Origin: Rossellomorea sp036867415
GTDB lineage: Bacteria; Bacillota; Bacilli; Bacillales; Bacillaceae_B
Length of the DNA stretch: 64,000 bases
NCBI RefSeq assembly: GCF_036867415.1
Contig: NZ_JBAJHU010000009.1
Span: 104,583-168,582, forward strand
Reading direction: 5' to 3'
Position numbers and translations under genes: made by a program. The notes under the pieces were generated by a model. The model was not told where the DNA came from. It did not search any database and saw nothing but the letters and a program-made list of their open reading frames with translations. Positions 1-7,646 of this stretch are shown here, piece after piece. Position 1 is the stretch's first letter, and each line of letters begins with the position of its first letter.

Positions 1-603
1 TATCCAGATGAAAAATCCGATGAGTACAAATGAAAGGGAAAGCGGCATCCGATAACACGTCCCACGCACCCAGTATGTGACCCTGGCACGCCAAAAGACG
101 ATCACGACAAGCGCCGACAGCCACCAGCGGATATCCATCCAATAATGGTGCGTGAAAAAGTTCAAATAAATCGCAGCAGCCAGGGCGACTACGATCCAAA
201 ATGGGGGCCACTTGACCAGTTCCACCTTTAACCGTCTCCAAGCCTGGCAAAGATAACTCGCTACACTTGCGTACATGAATCCGCTGTATAGAGGCACCCC
301 GAACACTTTGGTATAGCCTTCATCAGGATAAGACCAGGATCCCATATTCACCTTGAAAAGTTCGAGAGCAAGTCCGATCAGGTGGAATAAAGTGATGACC
401 TTTAATTCATCCCGGGTTTCAAGCCCTGAACGCACCATCATGAACTGCATCAGCAGACAGATGATGAGCAGCCAGTCATATCGCGGCAAGAAGGGGAGAG
501 GAATCAACTGGGTAATGGCCAATGAAGCAAAGATAACGACAGGAAACAAACAGGACATGGCCTGCTCCCAGCCAAAGCGAATGAGTTGTTTTAGTGCTCT
601 CAT
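1..603 (-). CDS. DUF817 family integral membrane protein (3' end outside the window)
   Basis: An open frame runs from an ATG at 603 leftward off the window edge (201 codons, no stop seen), so the C-terminus is missing. The translation is strongly hydrophobic, with several membrane helices, and contains an RYDWLL stretch followed by a central ELFKVNMGSWSYPDEG-type segment that I associate with the DUF817 family of bacterial membrane proteins. No biochemical function is known to me for that family. The plus-strand reading at 353-649 is its antisense shadow. The gene lies 42 bp downstream of the XRE regulator and in the same direction. The family call rests on recognition of the conserved segment; the reading frame itself is clear. 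Confidence 0.75.
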   Translation of the reverse strand, partial: MRALKQLIRFGWEQAMSCLFPVVIFASLAITQLIPLPFLPRYDWLLIICLLMQFMMVRSGLETRDELKVITLFHLIGLALELFKVNMGSWSYPDEGYTKVFGVPLYSGFMYASVASYLCQAWRRLKVELVKWPPFWIVVALAAAIYLNFFTHHYWMDIRWWLSALVVIVFWRARVTYWVRGTCYRMPLSLSFVLIGFFIWI

Positions 604-645
604 GATTCGTGCCTCCAACGTTTTTTCTCAGGCAGTATGCCGCGT

Positions 646-864
646 TTAGTCAGTGTCTTCCTGTTTCCTGTATTCCAAAAGATCTCCAGGCTGACAATCC
701 AATGCTTTACAAATCGCCTCTAAAGTTGATAATCGAATCGCTTTCGCCTTTCCATTCTTCAAAATCGATAGGTTAGCCATTGTTATACCAACCTTTTCCG
801 AAAGTGCTGTCACACTCATTTTCCGTTTGGCCAGCATCACGTCAATATTGATTATAATCGCCAT
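646..864 (-). CDS. yozG: Small XRE-family HTH regulator (YozG-like)
   Basis: A 72-residue protein consisting almost entirely of one Cro/C1-type helix-turn-helix: ALSEKVGITMANLSILKNGK holds the two DNA-binding helices, followed by the LSTLEAICKALDCQPGDLLEY tail typical of minimal XRE regulators. It closely resembles Bacillus subtilis YozG. It starts 9 bp after the stop of the DUF2975 membrane protein, and this pairing (YoaS-YozG in B. subtilis) is widespread in Firmicutes. By analogy the two act together, perhaps with the membrane protein tuning the regulator, but the signal and targets are unknown. The best guess is autoregulation. Confidence 0.85.
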   Translation of the reverse strand: MAIIINIDVMLAKRKMSVTALSEKVGITMANLSILKNGKAKAIRLSTLEAICKALDCQPGDLLEYRKQEDTD

Positions 865-873
865 ATTATCACC

Positions 874-1353
874 TCAGACCGTTAAATCATTTTCTGATTT
901 TATTTCAATGGCATTCTTCAATAGTTTCTGAAGGACTGCGGCAAAGACTGCAATCACCATGCTGCCAAATATAATCACCATTCCTATCAATATCATACCC
1001 GGGGCATCGTCTACCTCTGCCATGAGATAGATGAGCGGCATAAATACCACAAAAGATGCACTGATGATGATAGCACAGTGTTTGATAACCTTTAATGCGT
1101 TTACGGATAGATCCGAAAAAGCCTCGTTCTTATCAATGAAGTTCAACAGTTTTAACGTCTGATACAGAGCAGCAAAGAAGACGGCCGCTGTCACATACAA
1201 CCCGATTAAAAAGGGATATTGCAAAAAATCCAGCTCTGGGTTTAGTTCAGCAAAAAATTCAGCTATCTTGGGTAATATGAATATACACAAAGCAAGGACA
1301 GGCAGTCCCATAACAACAACAACGAACTTTAAAAAGGATGTTTCTTTTTTCAT
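874..1353 (-). CDS. DUF2975 membrane protein (YoaS-like)
   Basis: A protein of about 159 residues with four predicted membrane helices (roughly residues 8-30, 45-65, 95-118 and 125-147) and a FIDKNEAFSDLSVNALKVIK linker typical of DUF2975 proteins. I placed the start at the ATG at 1353 because GAGGTGA lies 5 bp upstream. The alternative GTG at 1362 overlaps that ribosome binding site. It is followed after 9 bp by the XRE regulator, the usual two-gene arrangement, so it probably works as the membrane partner of that regulator. No enzymatic motif is visible. Confidence 0.8.
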   Translation of the reverse strand: MKKETSFLKFVVVVMGLPVLALCIFILPKIAEFFAELNPELDFLQYPFLIGLYVTAAVFFAALYQTLKLLNFIDKNEAFSDLSVNALKVIKHCAIIISASFVVFMPLIYLMAEVDDAPGMILIGMVIIFGSMVIAVFAAVLQKLLKNAIEIKSENDLTV

Positions 1354-1471
1354 ACAAATCACCTCACCAATTTATCCTCCATTTGAATTTAACACACCAT
1401 TTATCGATTTACAATAAATTTTTATTAAAGTTTTTGATTTTTTTATTGAAAATGTATGTTCAGATAAATAC

Positions 1472-1500
1472 AAAAAGCATTCCTTTTAATAAAGAATGCT
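1472..1500 (-). terminator. Terminator downstream of cwlJ
   Basis: AGCATTC (1476-1482) pairs with GAATGCT (1494-1500). On the minus strand the stem is followed by a short T-run (plus-strand AAAAA at 1472-1476). It lies 40 bp after the cwlJ stop. Confidence 0.7.
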
Positions 1501-1540
1501 CAATGAATCGCTCTTGGCAACCAGCCCCATATTCAATTGA

Positions 1541-1984
1541 TTATCCACCGATATAAACACTGTCACATGTTCCAGCTTTTGGTTCGTAATAACAATGTTG
1601 TTTAAATTGACCGGCAAAAGGTTGACCGTACCAGGTCGGAGGACACGGGGCATATGGATTGAAATACCAAAGGGCATACTTCGCCGGGTGTTGAGCCCAA
1701 AAATTCAAATTCTTTCTAGCTAATCTTTTTTCAACGGATCTCGCTCTGTTATAAAAGAGATTCCCTTTTTGAACAGCCTCAAAAGAATAATTTCCACCTT
1801 GCACATGAAAGATGACTTCTCGAATGGTCCTTACCTTTTTAAAGTCCAAACAATCCGCCTTCGCACGATTAACAATGACATTTCCCACATATAACATTCC
1901 CTGTTTACCTTCACCCTCGGCTTCCGCGCGCATCATCCTAGCCATCAGGGCAACATCTGCATCCGTGTATTTGACTCTTGGCAT
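1541..1984 (-). CDS. cwlJ: Spore cortex-lytic cell wall hydrolase CwlJ
   Basis: A 147-residue hydrolase of the SleB/CwlJ family, which breaks down spore cortex peptidoglycan during germination. It aligns with B. subtilis CwlJ over its whole length: the N-terminal LMARMMRAEAEGEGKQGM segment holds the conserved catalytic glutamate region, then VGNVIVNR, FEAVQKG, YNRAR and the C-terminal KYALWYFNP...CPPTWYGQP block. Like CwlJ and unlike SleB it has no signal peptide or binding domain. The ATG at 1984 is preferred over the GTG at 1993 because GAGGTG sits 6 bp before it. The usual partner gene gerQ is not adjacent. It implies a spore former and a sigma-E-type promoter, which I did not locate. Confidence 0.93.
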   Translation of the reverse strand: MPRVKYTDADVALMARMMRAEAEGEGKQGMLYVGNVIVNRAKADCLDFKKVRTIREVIFHVQGGNYSFEAVQKGNLFYNRARSVEKRLARKNLNFWAQHPAKYALWYFNPYAPCPPTWYGQPFAGQFKQHCYYEPKAGTCDSVYIGG

Positions 1985-2086
1985 TTTATTCACCTCAGAA
2001 ATAGTGTATGAAAAAAGCCGGAGTTGATGTCATTCTTTATAAAGTGGCTCCGCTGTGGAAATGCCCTGCAATCGTTCCGCCGGGCC

Positions 2087-2608
2087 CTAAACATGTTGAT
2101 TTTTAATAAGATGTTTTCTTACTTTATTGAAAAAAAATGTATTCAATGTCATAACTGAAGAATAAAGTATGCACGAGTAAAAGAGCGTCCACTCTTTATG
2201 TTGAAAAAGATTGAAGTAAAGCGAGATCCATTCCAGGAATGTCAGGATCAACCCCCACCCAAGGATGTACCACAATGCGGCCGGCCTGTATTTAGCATAA
2301 AAATGAATGGCGATGGTGACCGTGGCTGGATAAACGAAAGTCTGCAGAATAACATCAAAAATCTCTGCATGCGGGTAATCCATTGTATCGTAAAAATCCA
2401 AAGGGTGTTCAGCAAATAATGCTTCCAATGTGGTGGTCAAAAAGATATTGAATAAATACACGCTGAGTAGTTCCGCGTCGCTTAATGTTCTATAATGTTT
2501 GTGCAAATACGATAGAACGGCAACAACCGTAATAGAAATGATCAGTGTAAATAACTCGTTTTCATCAAATTGTTTTGGTGATATAGGGGATATGATCATT
2601 TTTATCAT
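2087..2608 (-). CDS. Small membrane protein, second of a tandem pair (possibly CBO0543-like)
   Basis: A hydrophobic protein of 173 residues with about five membrane helices and a LWYILGWGLILTFLEW segment. The open frame extends further upstream (to 2713) but inside the preceding gene. The ATG at 2608 overlaps the upstream stop in an ATGA junction, which points to translational coupling, so I use it. It resembles the short multi-helix proteins annotated CBO0543 family in spore formers, but I am not certain. It shares size and helix layout with its upstream neighbour. Function unknown. Confidence 0.65.
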   Translation of the reverse strand: MIKMIISPISPKQFDENELFTLIISITVVAVLSYLHKHYRTLSDAELLSVYLFNIFLTTTLEALFAEHPLDFYDTMDYPHAEIFDVILQTFVYPATVTIAIHFYAKYRPAALWYILGWGLILTFLEWISLYFNLFQHKEWTLFYSCILYSSVMTLNTFFFNKVRKHLIKNQHV

Positions 2609-3087
2609 GTGATTACCTGTTCTTTTTTCAATATCCAATGAATTTTTTTCATTACAAAAGTGGTAATGAATAATATGACGACAGCTGCAGCTGCATCTAT
2701 CGTTGGATACCAATGTCCATTCGACTTTTCCAATATCCCTGAAATGAGAAAAATTTTTTCATATACAATGATGATGAAGATCCAGGCGATACTGCTCACT
2801 GCATAAAAACTGGGGTTTGTACTCTTCAGGATAAACAGTACGATAATCAATAAAATTGGCAGGACAATGCCAAAATGAACGATTACAGTTAGTTTGGCCC
2901 ATCCGCTGTCTCCAACACTCAATCGGTCGTAGGGGGAGAACAGTTTATAGTATGTGTTTTGACAAATGTATGATGAGAATATAAACAATATAGTCAGTTC
3001 CAAGCCATCGAAACGTTGTTTCACGAAGTGGAGTGAAAGCACCAGAACGAAGGACAGAATGATCGTGGCTGCGGCTGTAATGAACAT
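2605..3087 (-). CDS. Small membrane protein, first of a tandem pair (possibly CBO0543-like)
   Basis: About 160 residues with four or five membrane helices and an NTYYKLFSPYDRLSVGDSG loop between the second and third helix. The ATG at 3087 has GGGGG 6 bp upstream; two earlier starts (up to 3108) lack a ribosome binding site. It overlaps the next gene by 4 bp, so the pair is probably one operon. No catalytic motif is visible. The family name is a weak recognition, and the protein may be a general membrane component of spore formers. Confidence 0.65.
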   Translation of the reverse strand: MFITAAATIILSFVLVLSLHFVKQRFDGLELTILFIFSSYICQNTYYKLFSPYDRLSVGDSGWAKLTVIVHFGIVLPILLIIVLFILKSTNPSFYAVSSIAWIFIIIVYEKIFLISGILEKSNGHWYPTIDAAAAVVILFITTFVMKKIHWILKKEQVIT

Positions 3088-3182
3088 AGAAAACCCCCTT
3101 ATCATCAAATATCCTATCGATACTAGTATGACTTAGAAACTTCCTTTACATTCCCCTCGTACACTATTATCATCTATTACAA

Positions 3183-3217
3183 TAAAAAAGCACCAGCCCC
3201 ATTTAATATTGGACTGG
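3183..3217 (-). terminator. Terminator downstream of the PH-domain gene
   Basis: CCAGCCC (3193-3199) pairs with GGACTGG (3211-3217) with one mismatch. The minus strand then runs into GCTTTTTTATT. Confidence 0.65.
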
Positions 3218-3235
3218 CGTTAACTATTTTCTATT

Positions 3236-3850
3236 TTAATTTTGGATATATTTATTAAACACTTCACCAAAGTCTTTGCGTGTATTCGCATTATAATGAT
3301 CATTCAGCCATTCAAAGGCAAAGCTTGTCGCATCCTTGAACTCATTTGAGATGTCATTATCATGGAAACGGTTGTTGGTGATCAGTTCCCTGGCTGTGGA
3401 TAAGCTTTTTTCTGCAGAATCCATTTTACGTTTTCCTTCCTGCTGGATATGGGAGATGGCAAGCAGGGACTTGTATAGATCTGCGATGGCTTCTCCTTCT
3501 TTTTTGTCGATATCCACTGAAAAACCGTAGCTGCCCATCGTAAATTTGATTTCCAGATCAAGGTCGATTGTACCTGCTGTTTCGATGGAAACCCCGCTGA
3601 TCGGATTTTCATAATAATCATAGCGTTTGAGGTTACGTTTGCTGCTGGAGGCTTTATTGCCATCCAAGTGGATGAGTGCACGGTTTGTGAAGCAGTATTC
3701 ATCCGTTTTTGATTTGATGAGGAAGTGAATCTTTTCCCCGTCTTCTGTCAATACGTAGTCATCTGACTGTGTTTTGTCAAAGTCTTCTCTTCTGATGATT
3801 TTTCCGATATCACTGATTCCCAATGCATCACTGGCAAATTTCTTTAGCAT
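3236..3850 (-). CDS. PH-domain protein (YvbH-like)
   Basis: A soluble protein of 204 residues. Residues 1-120 resemble the bacterial PH domain of B. subtilis YvbH (DYVLTEDGEKIHFLIKSK, then a TNRALIHLDG strand); the C-terminal part is helical with a KDFGEVFNKYI end, as in YvbH-like interaction domains. Role unknown. The frame continues to 3964, but the extra 38 codons run into an intergenic repeat at 3898-4014, so I chose the ATG at 3850, which has GAGG about 9 bp upstream. A reader taking the long frame would add repeat-derived residues to the protein. Confidence 0.75.
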   Translation of the reverse strand: MLKKFASDALGISDIGKIIRREDFDKTQSDDYVLTEDGEKIHFLIKSKTDEYCFTNRALIHLDGNKASSSKRNLKRYDYYENPISGVSIETAGTIDLDLEIKFTMGSYGFSVDIDKKEGEAIADLYKSLLAISHIQQEGKRKMDSAEKSLSTARELITNNRFHDNDISNEFKDATSFAFEWLNDHYNANTRKDFGEVFNKYIQN

Positions 3851-3897
3851 GATTGATAACCTCATTTCTTTTTTAATGAACTGGCACTTTAAACTCC

Positions 3898-4014
3898 GCT
3901 GTTGATTTCCGTGCAAGACTTCGCTTTCCGCGGGCGGTTGGCATCTGCTCCTGCGGGGTCTCACCTAACTAGCTTCTCCCCCAGGAATCTTCGTCTTGCA
4001 CTCCAATCAACAGC
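3898..4014. repeat. Dispersed intergenic repeat, family 1, copy A
   Basis: A 117-bp element whose ends are inverted: it opens GCTGTTGATTTCCGTGCAAG and closes with the near-complement ending AATCAACAGC. The middle is GC-rich (CGCGGGCGG, CTGCGGGGTCTCACC). A second copy lies at 9704-9896. Elements with these ends are common between genes in Bacillaceae. It could fold into one long hairpin RNA. No open frame belongs to it. Confidence 0.8.
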
Positions 4015-4173
4015 TGGAACAGTCAGAAATAACAATTAGTTATAACAAATACCTAAACGTATACCTCTTACTACTATGCTATCAATAATAGGGGGAAAAT
4101 GTAAGTATTTTGATAGGCACACAATATATATTCATATGCTGATAAATATCATTTAAAACTTTTCTTACTTAAG

Positions 4174-4213
4174 AAAAGTAAAAGAGCCCAAGGCAACAAT
4201 GCCTTGGGCTCTT
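4174..4213 (-). terminator. Terminator of the muropeptide operon
   Basis: A 14-bp perfect stem: AAGAGCCCAAGGCA (4182-4195) with TGCCTTGGGCTCTT (4200-4213), loop ACAA. On the minus strand it is followed by TTTTACTTTTC. It lies 12 bp after the namZ stop. Confidence 0.92.
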
Positions 4214-4225
4214 CCAATGACTTAC

Positions 4226-5494
4226 TCAATAGATCAAATACTGTTCGCGGACTTCTTTGAATTTGTCCAGTTCTGGCTGCCATTGTTCTACCATTTCTCC
4301 GATGCTTCTTCCTTCTTCGATTCCCTCGCGGATCCAGCCGTTTCCGATCAGGTTGTCGAAGAATGAGATGCCGGCGCTGTTTTCAGCGCGGAACTGGAAG
4401 TTTTCAGGGTACATGTCATGGATCGTTTTCACGATGTGAAGCCCTGTTTCGACAGGTTTGAATGTTTTTCGATCGGTGACATGAATCTGGATGCCGTGTG
4501 ACAGTTTACCTGCGTGCTTGGATGATGCCGGGGTGAAGGACGCCGCCCTGAACGCAACGCCTTTCAGCTCCAGGTCATTCAGTTCAGCTGCCAGATCGGC
4601 TGCATTGATGAATGGTGCGCCGATCAGTTCGAATGGTTTTGTTGTTCCGCGCCCTTCGGATACATTTGTCCCTTCGATCAGTGCCGCCCCCGGGTATACC
4701 AATGCCGTTTCAAGTGTCGGCATGTTCGGCGATGGCATGACGAATTCAAGTGGAGTTTCGTCATAATACTTGCTGCGTTTCCAGCCTTCCATTTCCACGA
4801 CTGTCAGGTCTGCGCCGATTTCAAATTCTGTGTTGAATAGTTTGGCAAGTTCCCCGACTGTCATACCGTGGCGGAGAGGGATGCTGTATTTTCCAACGAA
4901 TGAAGAGTACTCCATATCCAGTACCGGTCCTTCAACTTCTTTACCGCTCAATGGGTTTGGACGGTCCAATACGATGATCGGTATATCGTTCTCTTTTGCC
5001 GCTTCCATTGCATATGCCATAGTGTAGATGTATGTGTAGAAGCGCGTTCCTACATCCTGGATATCGAATAACAGGACTTCCACGTTTTCAAGCATTTCAG
5101 GTGTCGGCTTTTTAGTTGCTCCATATAGGCTGTAGACCGGAAGACCTGTTTGTTCGTCGATATAGAATTCAACATATTCCCCCGCCTGCGCATCTCCACG
5201 CACACCGTGTTCCGGTCCATAAAGAGCCGTCAGTTCGACGTCCGGGTCATTATGCAATGTATCGACGATGCTGTTCAGTTCTTGATCGACTCCGGTTGGA
5301 TTCGTGATCAGCCCGACTTTTTTGCCTTCGATGAGGTGCTTTTCTTCTTTCAAGAGCTGTTCGACACCAAGTGAGAATTCCTTTTGTTTGCCTTTGCCCT
5401 TTCCGTGACCCTTTCCATTATCATGAGCAGAGCCTGCGGACATCGTTGATAGAACCAGGACTGCCGTGAGTAGTGCGATCATCCACTTTTTCAA
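4226..5494 (-). CDS. namZ: Exo-beta-N-acetylmuramidase NamZ (DUF1343, GH171)
   Basis: A secreted 422-residue enzyme that releases terminal MurNAc from peptidoglycan fragments. Residues 1-23 form a signal peptide ending around SAGSA, followed by a Gly/Lys-rich linker (GKGHGKGKGKQ). The mature part has the DUF1343 hallmarks: KVGLITNPTGVD, YGPEHGVRGDAQAGE, LFDIQDVGTRFYTYI, VLDRPNPL and FVMPSPNMPT. Its length matches B. subtilis NamZ (YbbC). The start is a TTG at 5494 with GGGGAATACC upstream. It is the last gene of amiE-nagZ-namZ, the order known from B. subtilis, where the three enzymes process muropeptides in turn. Confidence 0.92.
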   Translation of the reverse strand: MKKWMIALLTAVLVLSTMSAGSAHDNGKGHGKGKGKQKEFSLGVEQLLKEEKHLIEGKKVGLITNPTGVDQELNSIVDTLHNDPDVELTALYGPEHGVRGDAQAGEYVEFYIDEQTGLPVYSLYGATKKPTPEMLENVEVLLFDIQDVGTRFYTYIYTMAYAMEAAKENDIPIIVLDRPNPLSGKEVEGPVLDMEYSSFVGKYSIPLRHGMTVGELAKLFNTEFEIGADLTVVEMEGWKRSKYYDETPLEFVMPSPNMPTLETALVYPGAALIEGTNVSEGRGTTKPFELIGAPFINAADLAAELNDLELKGVAFRAASFTPASSKHAGKLSHGIQIHVTDRKTFKPVETGLHIVKTIHDMYPENFQFRAENSAGISFFDNLIGNGWIREGIEEGRSIGEMVEQWQPELDKFKEVREQYLIY

Positions 5495-5520
5495 GGTATT
5501 CCCCTCCCGTTTTCACAAGT

Positions 5521-7626
5521 TTAATACGTCAAGCCGTGGCCAAATTGGTACATGGTTCCCTCATTTACGTCAGGGATTGATACTGGCAGTTTTCCGCCAG
5601 GGGTGTTTGCTCCGAAAATCGTCGCAGCGGTTGCTTTGAAGCTTGCCGTGCGGAAACCGTATTGGGCAAGATAAGCGTCCACTTCGCTGTTATAGGCCAT
5701 GATGTCATAAGGGTTACGGATGCCGACTGCAATCACCGGGGCCTCTGTTTCTTCCCCAAGGGCTTTTACAAGCTGCATCTGTGCACTTTCTGGAGACCTG
5801 CCAGACACATTATAGGTGTAAGTGCCGACGATGACGGCTGACGCTTCTCTGATATCTGCTTTCTGTTCTTCTGTTAATTGATAATTCGATGGTGCCTCGA
5901 TGACAGTTGTATTTGCATGCTGTTCTTTCACTGCATTCCCAAGGTCTTCGATATAAGACCTTCCAACAACGACTACTTTTTCATCTTCGGCCGGGTTCAT
6001 TGGAAGTGCCTGCTCATTTTTCACAAGTGTAATCGAGCGTTCTGCCGCTTCTCTTTCCACTTGTTTGTGTTCTTCTGATCCTACGATTTCACTTGCTTGT
6101 GCGACTTTTTCTTCTATTGGAAGTGGCGTTTCTTCCTTGATGACACCTCGTTTGATTTTTAGTGAAAGGATTCGTTCAACGGATGTTTCGATTCGGTCGA
6201 CAGTCAATTCTCCACTGTCGACTGCATCGAGCAGTCCCTGTCTCACTTCGCTTAATCCAACCGGCATCAGGACGATATCCGTGCCTGCTTTGACTGCACG
6301 AACCGCGGCGTCGACTGCACCGAAATGATCCGCGATCGCTTTCATGTTCATTGCATCTGTCGTGATAATGCCTTCGTAGCCCATTTCCTCACGCATCAAT
6401 TCTGTTAATACTTTATGAGAAAGAGTGGCCGGCACTGCAATTTCTTCCCCTGTTTTTTTTGAAATTGCTTTAGAGCCGTCGATTTTAGGGAACGTGACGT
6501 GAGCCGTCATGATCGCATCGATTCCTGCATTCATTGCCTGCTGAAACGGATACAATTCCACTTCCATCAAGCGTTCTTTATCATGCGGAACTTCAGGCAG
6601 CCCTAAGTGGGAATCCACAGCCGTGTCACCGTGGCCCGGGAAATGCTTGGCGGTAGCTGCTACACCGGTTGATTGAAGACCTTCAGTATAGGCCACTCCC
6701 ATTTCAGCGACCAATTCCGGATCTTCCCCGAATGAACGGACACCGATTACCGGGTTGTCAGGGTTATTGTTTACATCCATTACAGGTGCAAAGTTTACGT
6801 TTATACCAAGAGAATGAAGCTCTTCCCCGATTGCTTTCCCAACGTTGTGGGCGATTTCCGGTGAACGTGTCGCACCTAAGGCCATATTCCCCGGAAAGTC
6901 TGTACCTGATTGGAGCCGGGTGACGATTCCGCCTTCCTGATCAATCGTCATCAGCAATCCATATTCTTCAGCCGCCTCTTGATAGTCAGCGACCAGTTTC
7001 GTTGTTTGTTCAGTGGTGACCACATTTTCGCGGAACAATATTACACCGCCGAGATGATAATCTTTCACCAGCTGTTCGATTTCAGGTAGCATTTCTGTTA
7101 CATTTTCACCATCCCAGTTTCTGAAGTCCGGCATGAGCATCTGACCGATTTTTTCCTCGATCGTCATGTTCGCGATGGCTTCATCCACCAGGTCGTAACG
7201 TTCTCCTTTTTGTTTCACGATCTTCGCTTCCGATGCCGACTTGCCTTTTTTCCCTTTTTTAGGGGCAGGTTTCACATGGACGGCAATGCGATCGGAAAAT
7301 TCCCCGTTTGTCAGTTTGATAAAGGTTCTGCCGTTCTTACCTGTTAATGCTACATTTCCGTTTTCATCTACTGACGCGACTTTCTTATTTGAAGAACTCC
7401 ATTCCAAGCCTTCAGACACCAATGTGAAGTGTCCATCCTTATAGACATTCAATGCCTTCAATCCGATTTCGTCACCGGCATTCGAAACTTCCACTTGCGA
7501 TGCGTTCTGATAGATAATCAAGTCTTTCAGCGGACTTTCTGCCTGCACATTATTCATCGGCAGTCCCGAGATGATCAACGCGAGTACGAGAACAGATAAA
7601 GAAAAGATCTTGTATGCATGTTTCAT
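5521..7626 (-). CDS. nagZ: Secreted beta-N-acetylglucosaminidase NagZ (GH3) with N-terminal Ig-like domain
   Basis: A 701-residue GH3 enzyme that removes GlcNAc from muropeptides in the cell wall space. Signal peptide at residues 1-29; residues 32-118 form a bacterial Ig-like (Big-2 type) domain, then a Lys-rich linker. The GH3 barrel starts near 148. Visible residues: MTIDQEGGIVTRL (226-238), the His/Asp acid-base loop KHFPGHGDT (327-335) diagnostic of NagZ-type enzymes, and the nucleophile Asp424 in TTDAMNMKAI. A C-terminal GH3 domain follows from about 500, as in B. subtilis NagZ (YbbD), whose C-domain also carries it. It starts 20 bp after amiE and shares its operon. The Ig-like domain may help wall attachment. 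Confidence 0.93.
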   Translation of the reverse strand: MKHAYKIFSLSVLVLALIISGLPMNNVQAESPLKDLIIYQNASQVEVSNAGDEIGLKALNVYKDGHFTLVSEGLEWSSSNKKVASVDENGNVALTGKNGRTFIKLTNGEFSDRIAVHVKPAPKKGKKGKSASEAKIVKQKGERYDLVDEAIANMTIEEKIGQMLMPDFRNWDGENVTEMLPEIEQLVKDYHLGGVILFRENVVTTEQTTKLVADYQEAAEEYGLLMTIDQEGGIVTRLQSGTDFPGNMALGATRSPEIAHNVGKAIGEELHSLGINVNFAPVMDVNNNPDNPVIGVRSFGEDPELVAEMGVAYTEGLQSTGVAATAKHFPGHGDTAVDSHLGLPEVPHDKERLMEVELYPFQQAMNAGIDAIMTAHVTFPKIDGSKAISKKTGEEIAVPATLSHKVLTELMREEMGYEGIITTDAMNMKAIADHFGAVDAAVRAVKAGTDIVLMPVGLSEVRQGLLDAVDSGELTVDRIETSVERILSLKIKRGVIKEETPLPIEEKVAQASEIVGSEEHKQVEREAAERSITLVKNEQALPMNPAEDEKVVVVGRSYIEDLGNAVKEQHANTTVIEAPSNYQLTEEQKADIREASAVIVGTYTYNVSGRSPESAQMQLVKALGEETEAPVIAVGIRNPYDIMAYNSEVDAYLAQYGFRTASFKATAATIFGANTPGGKLPVSIPDVNEGTMYQFGHGLTY

Positions 7627-7646
7627 ATGTGTCTTCCCCCTTATAA

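Noticed and set aside
353..649. 98-codon plus-strand open frame
   Set aside because: Antisense to the DUF817 gene, whose minus-strand frame is full of hydrophobic helices and is open to the window edge.
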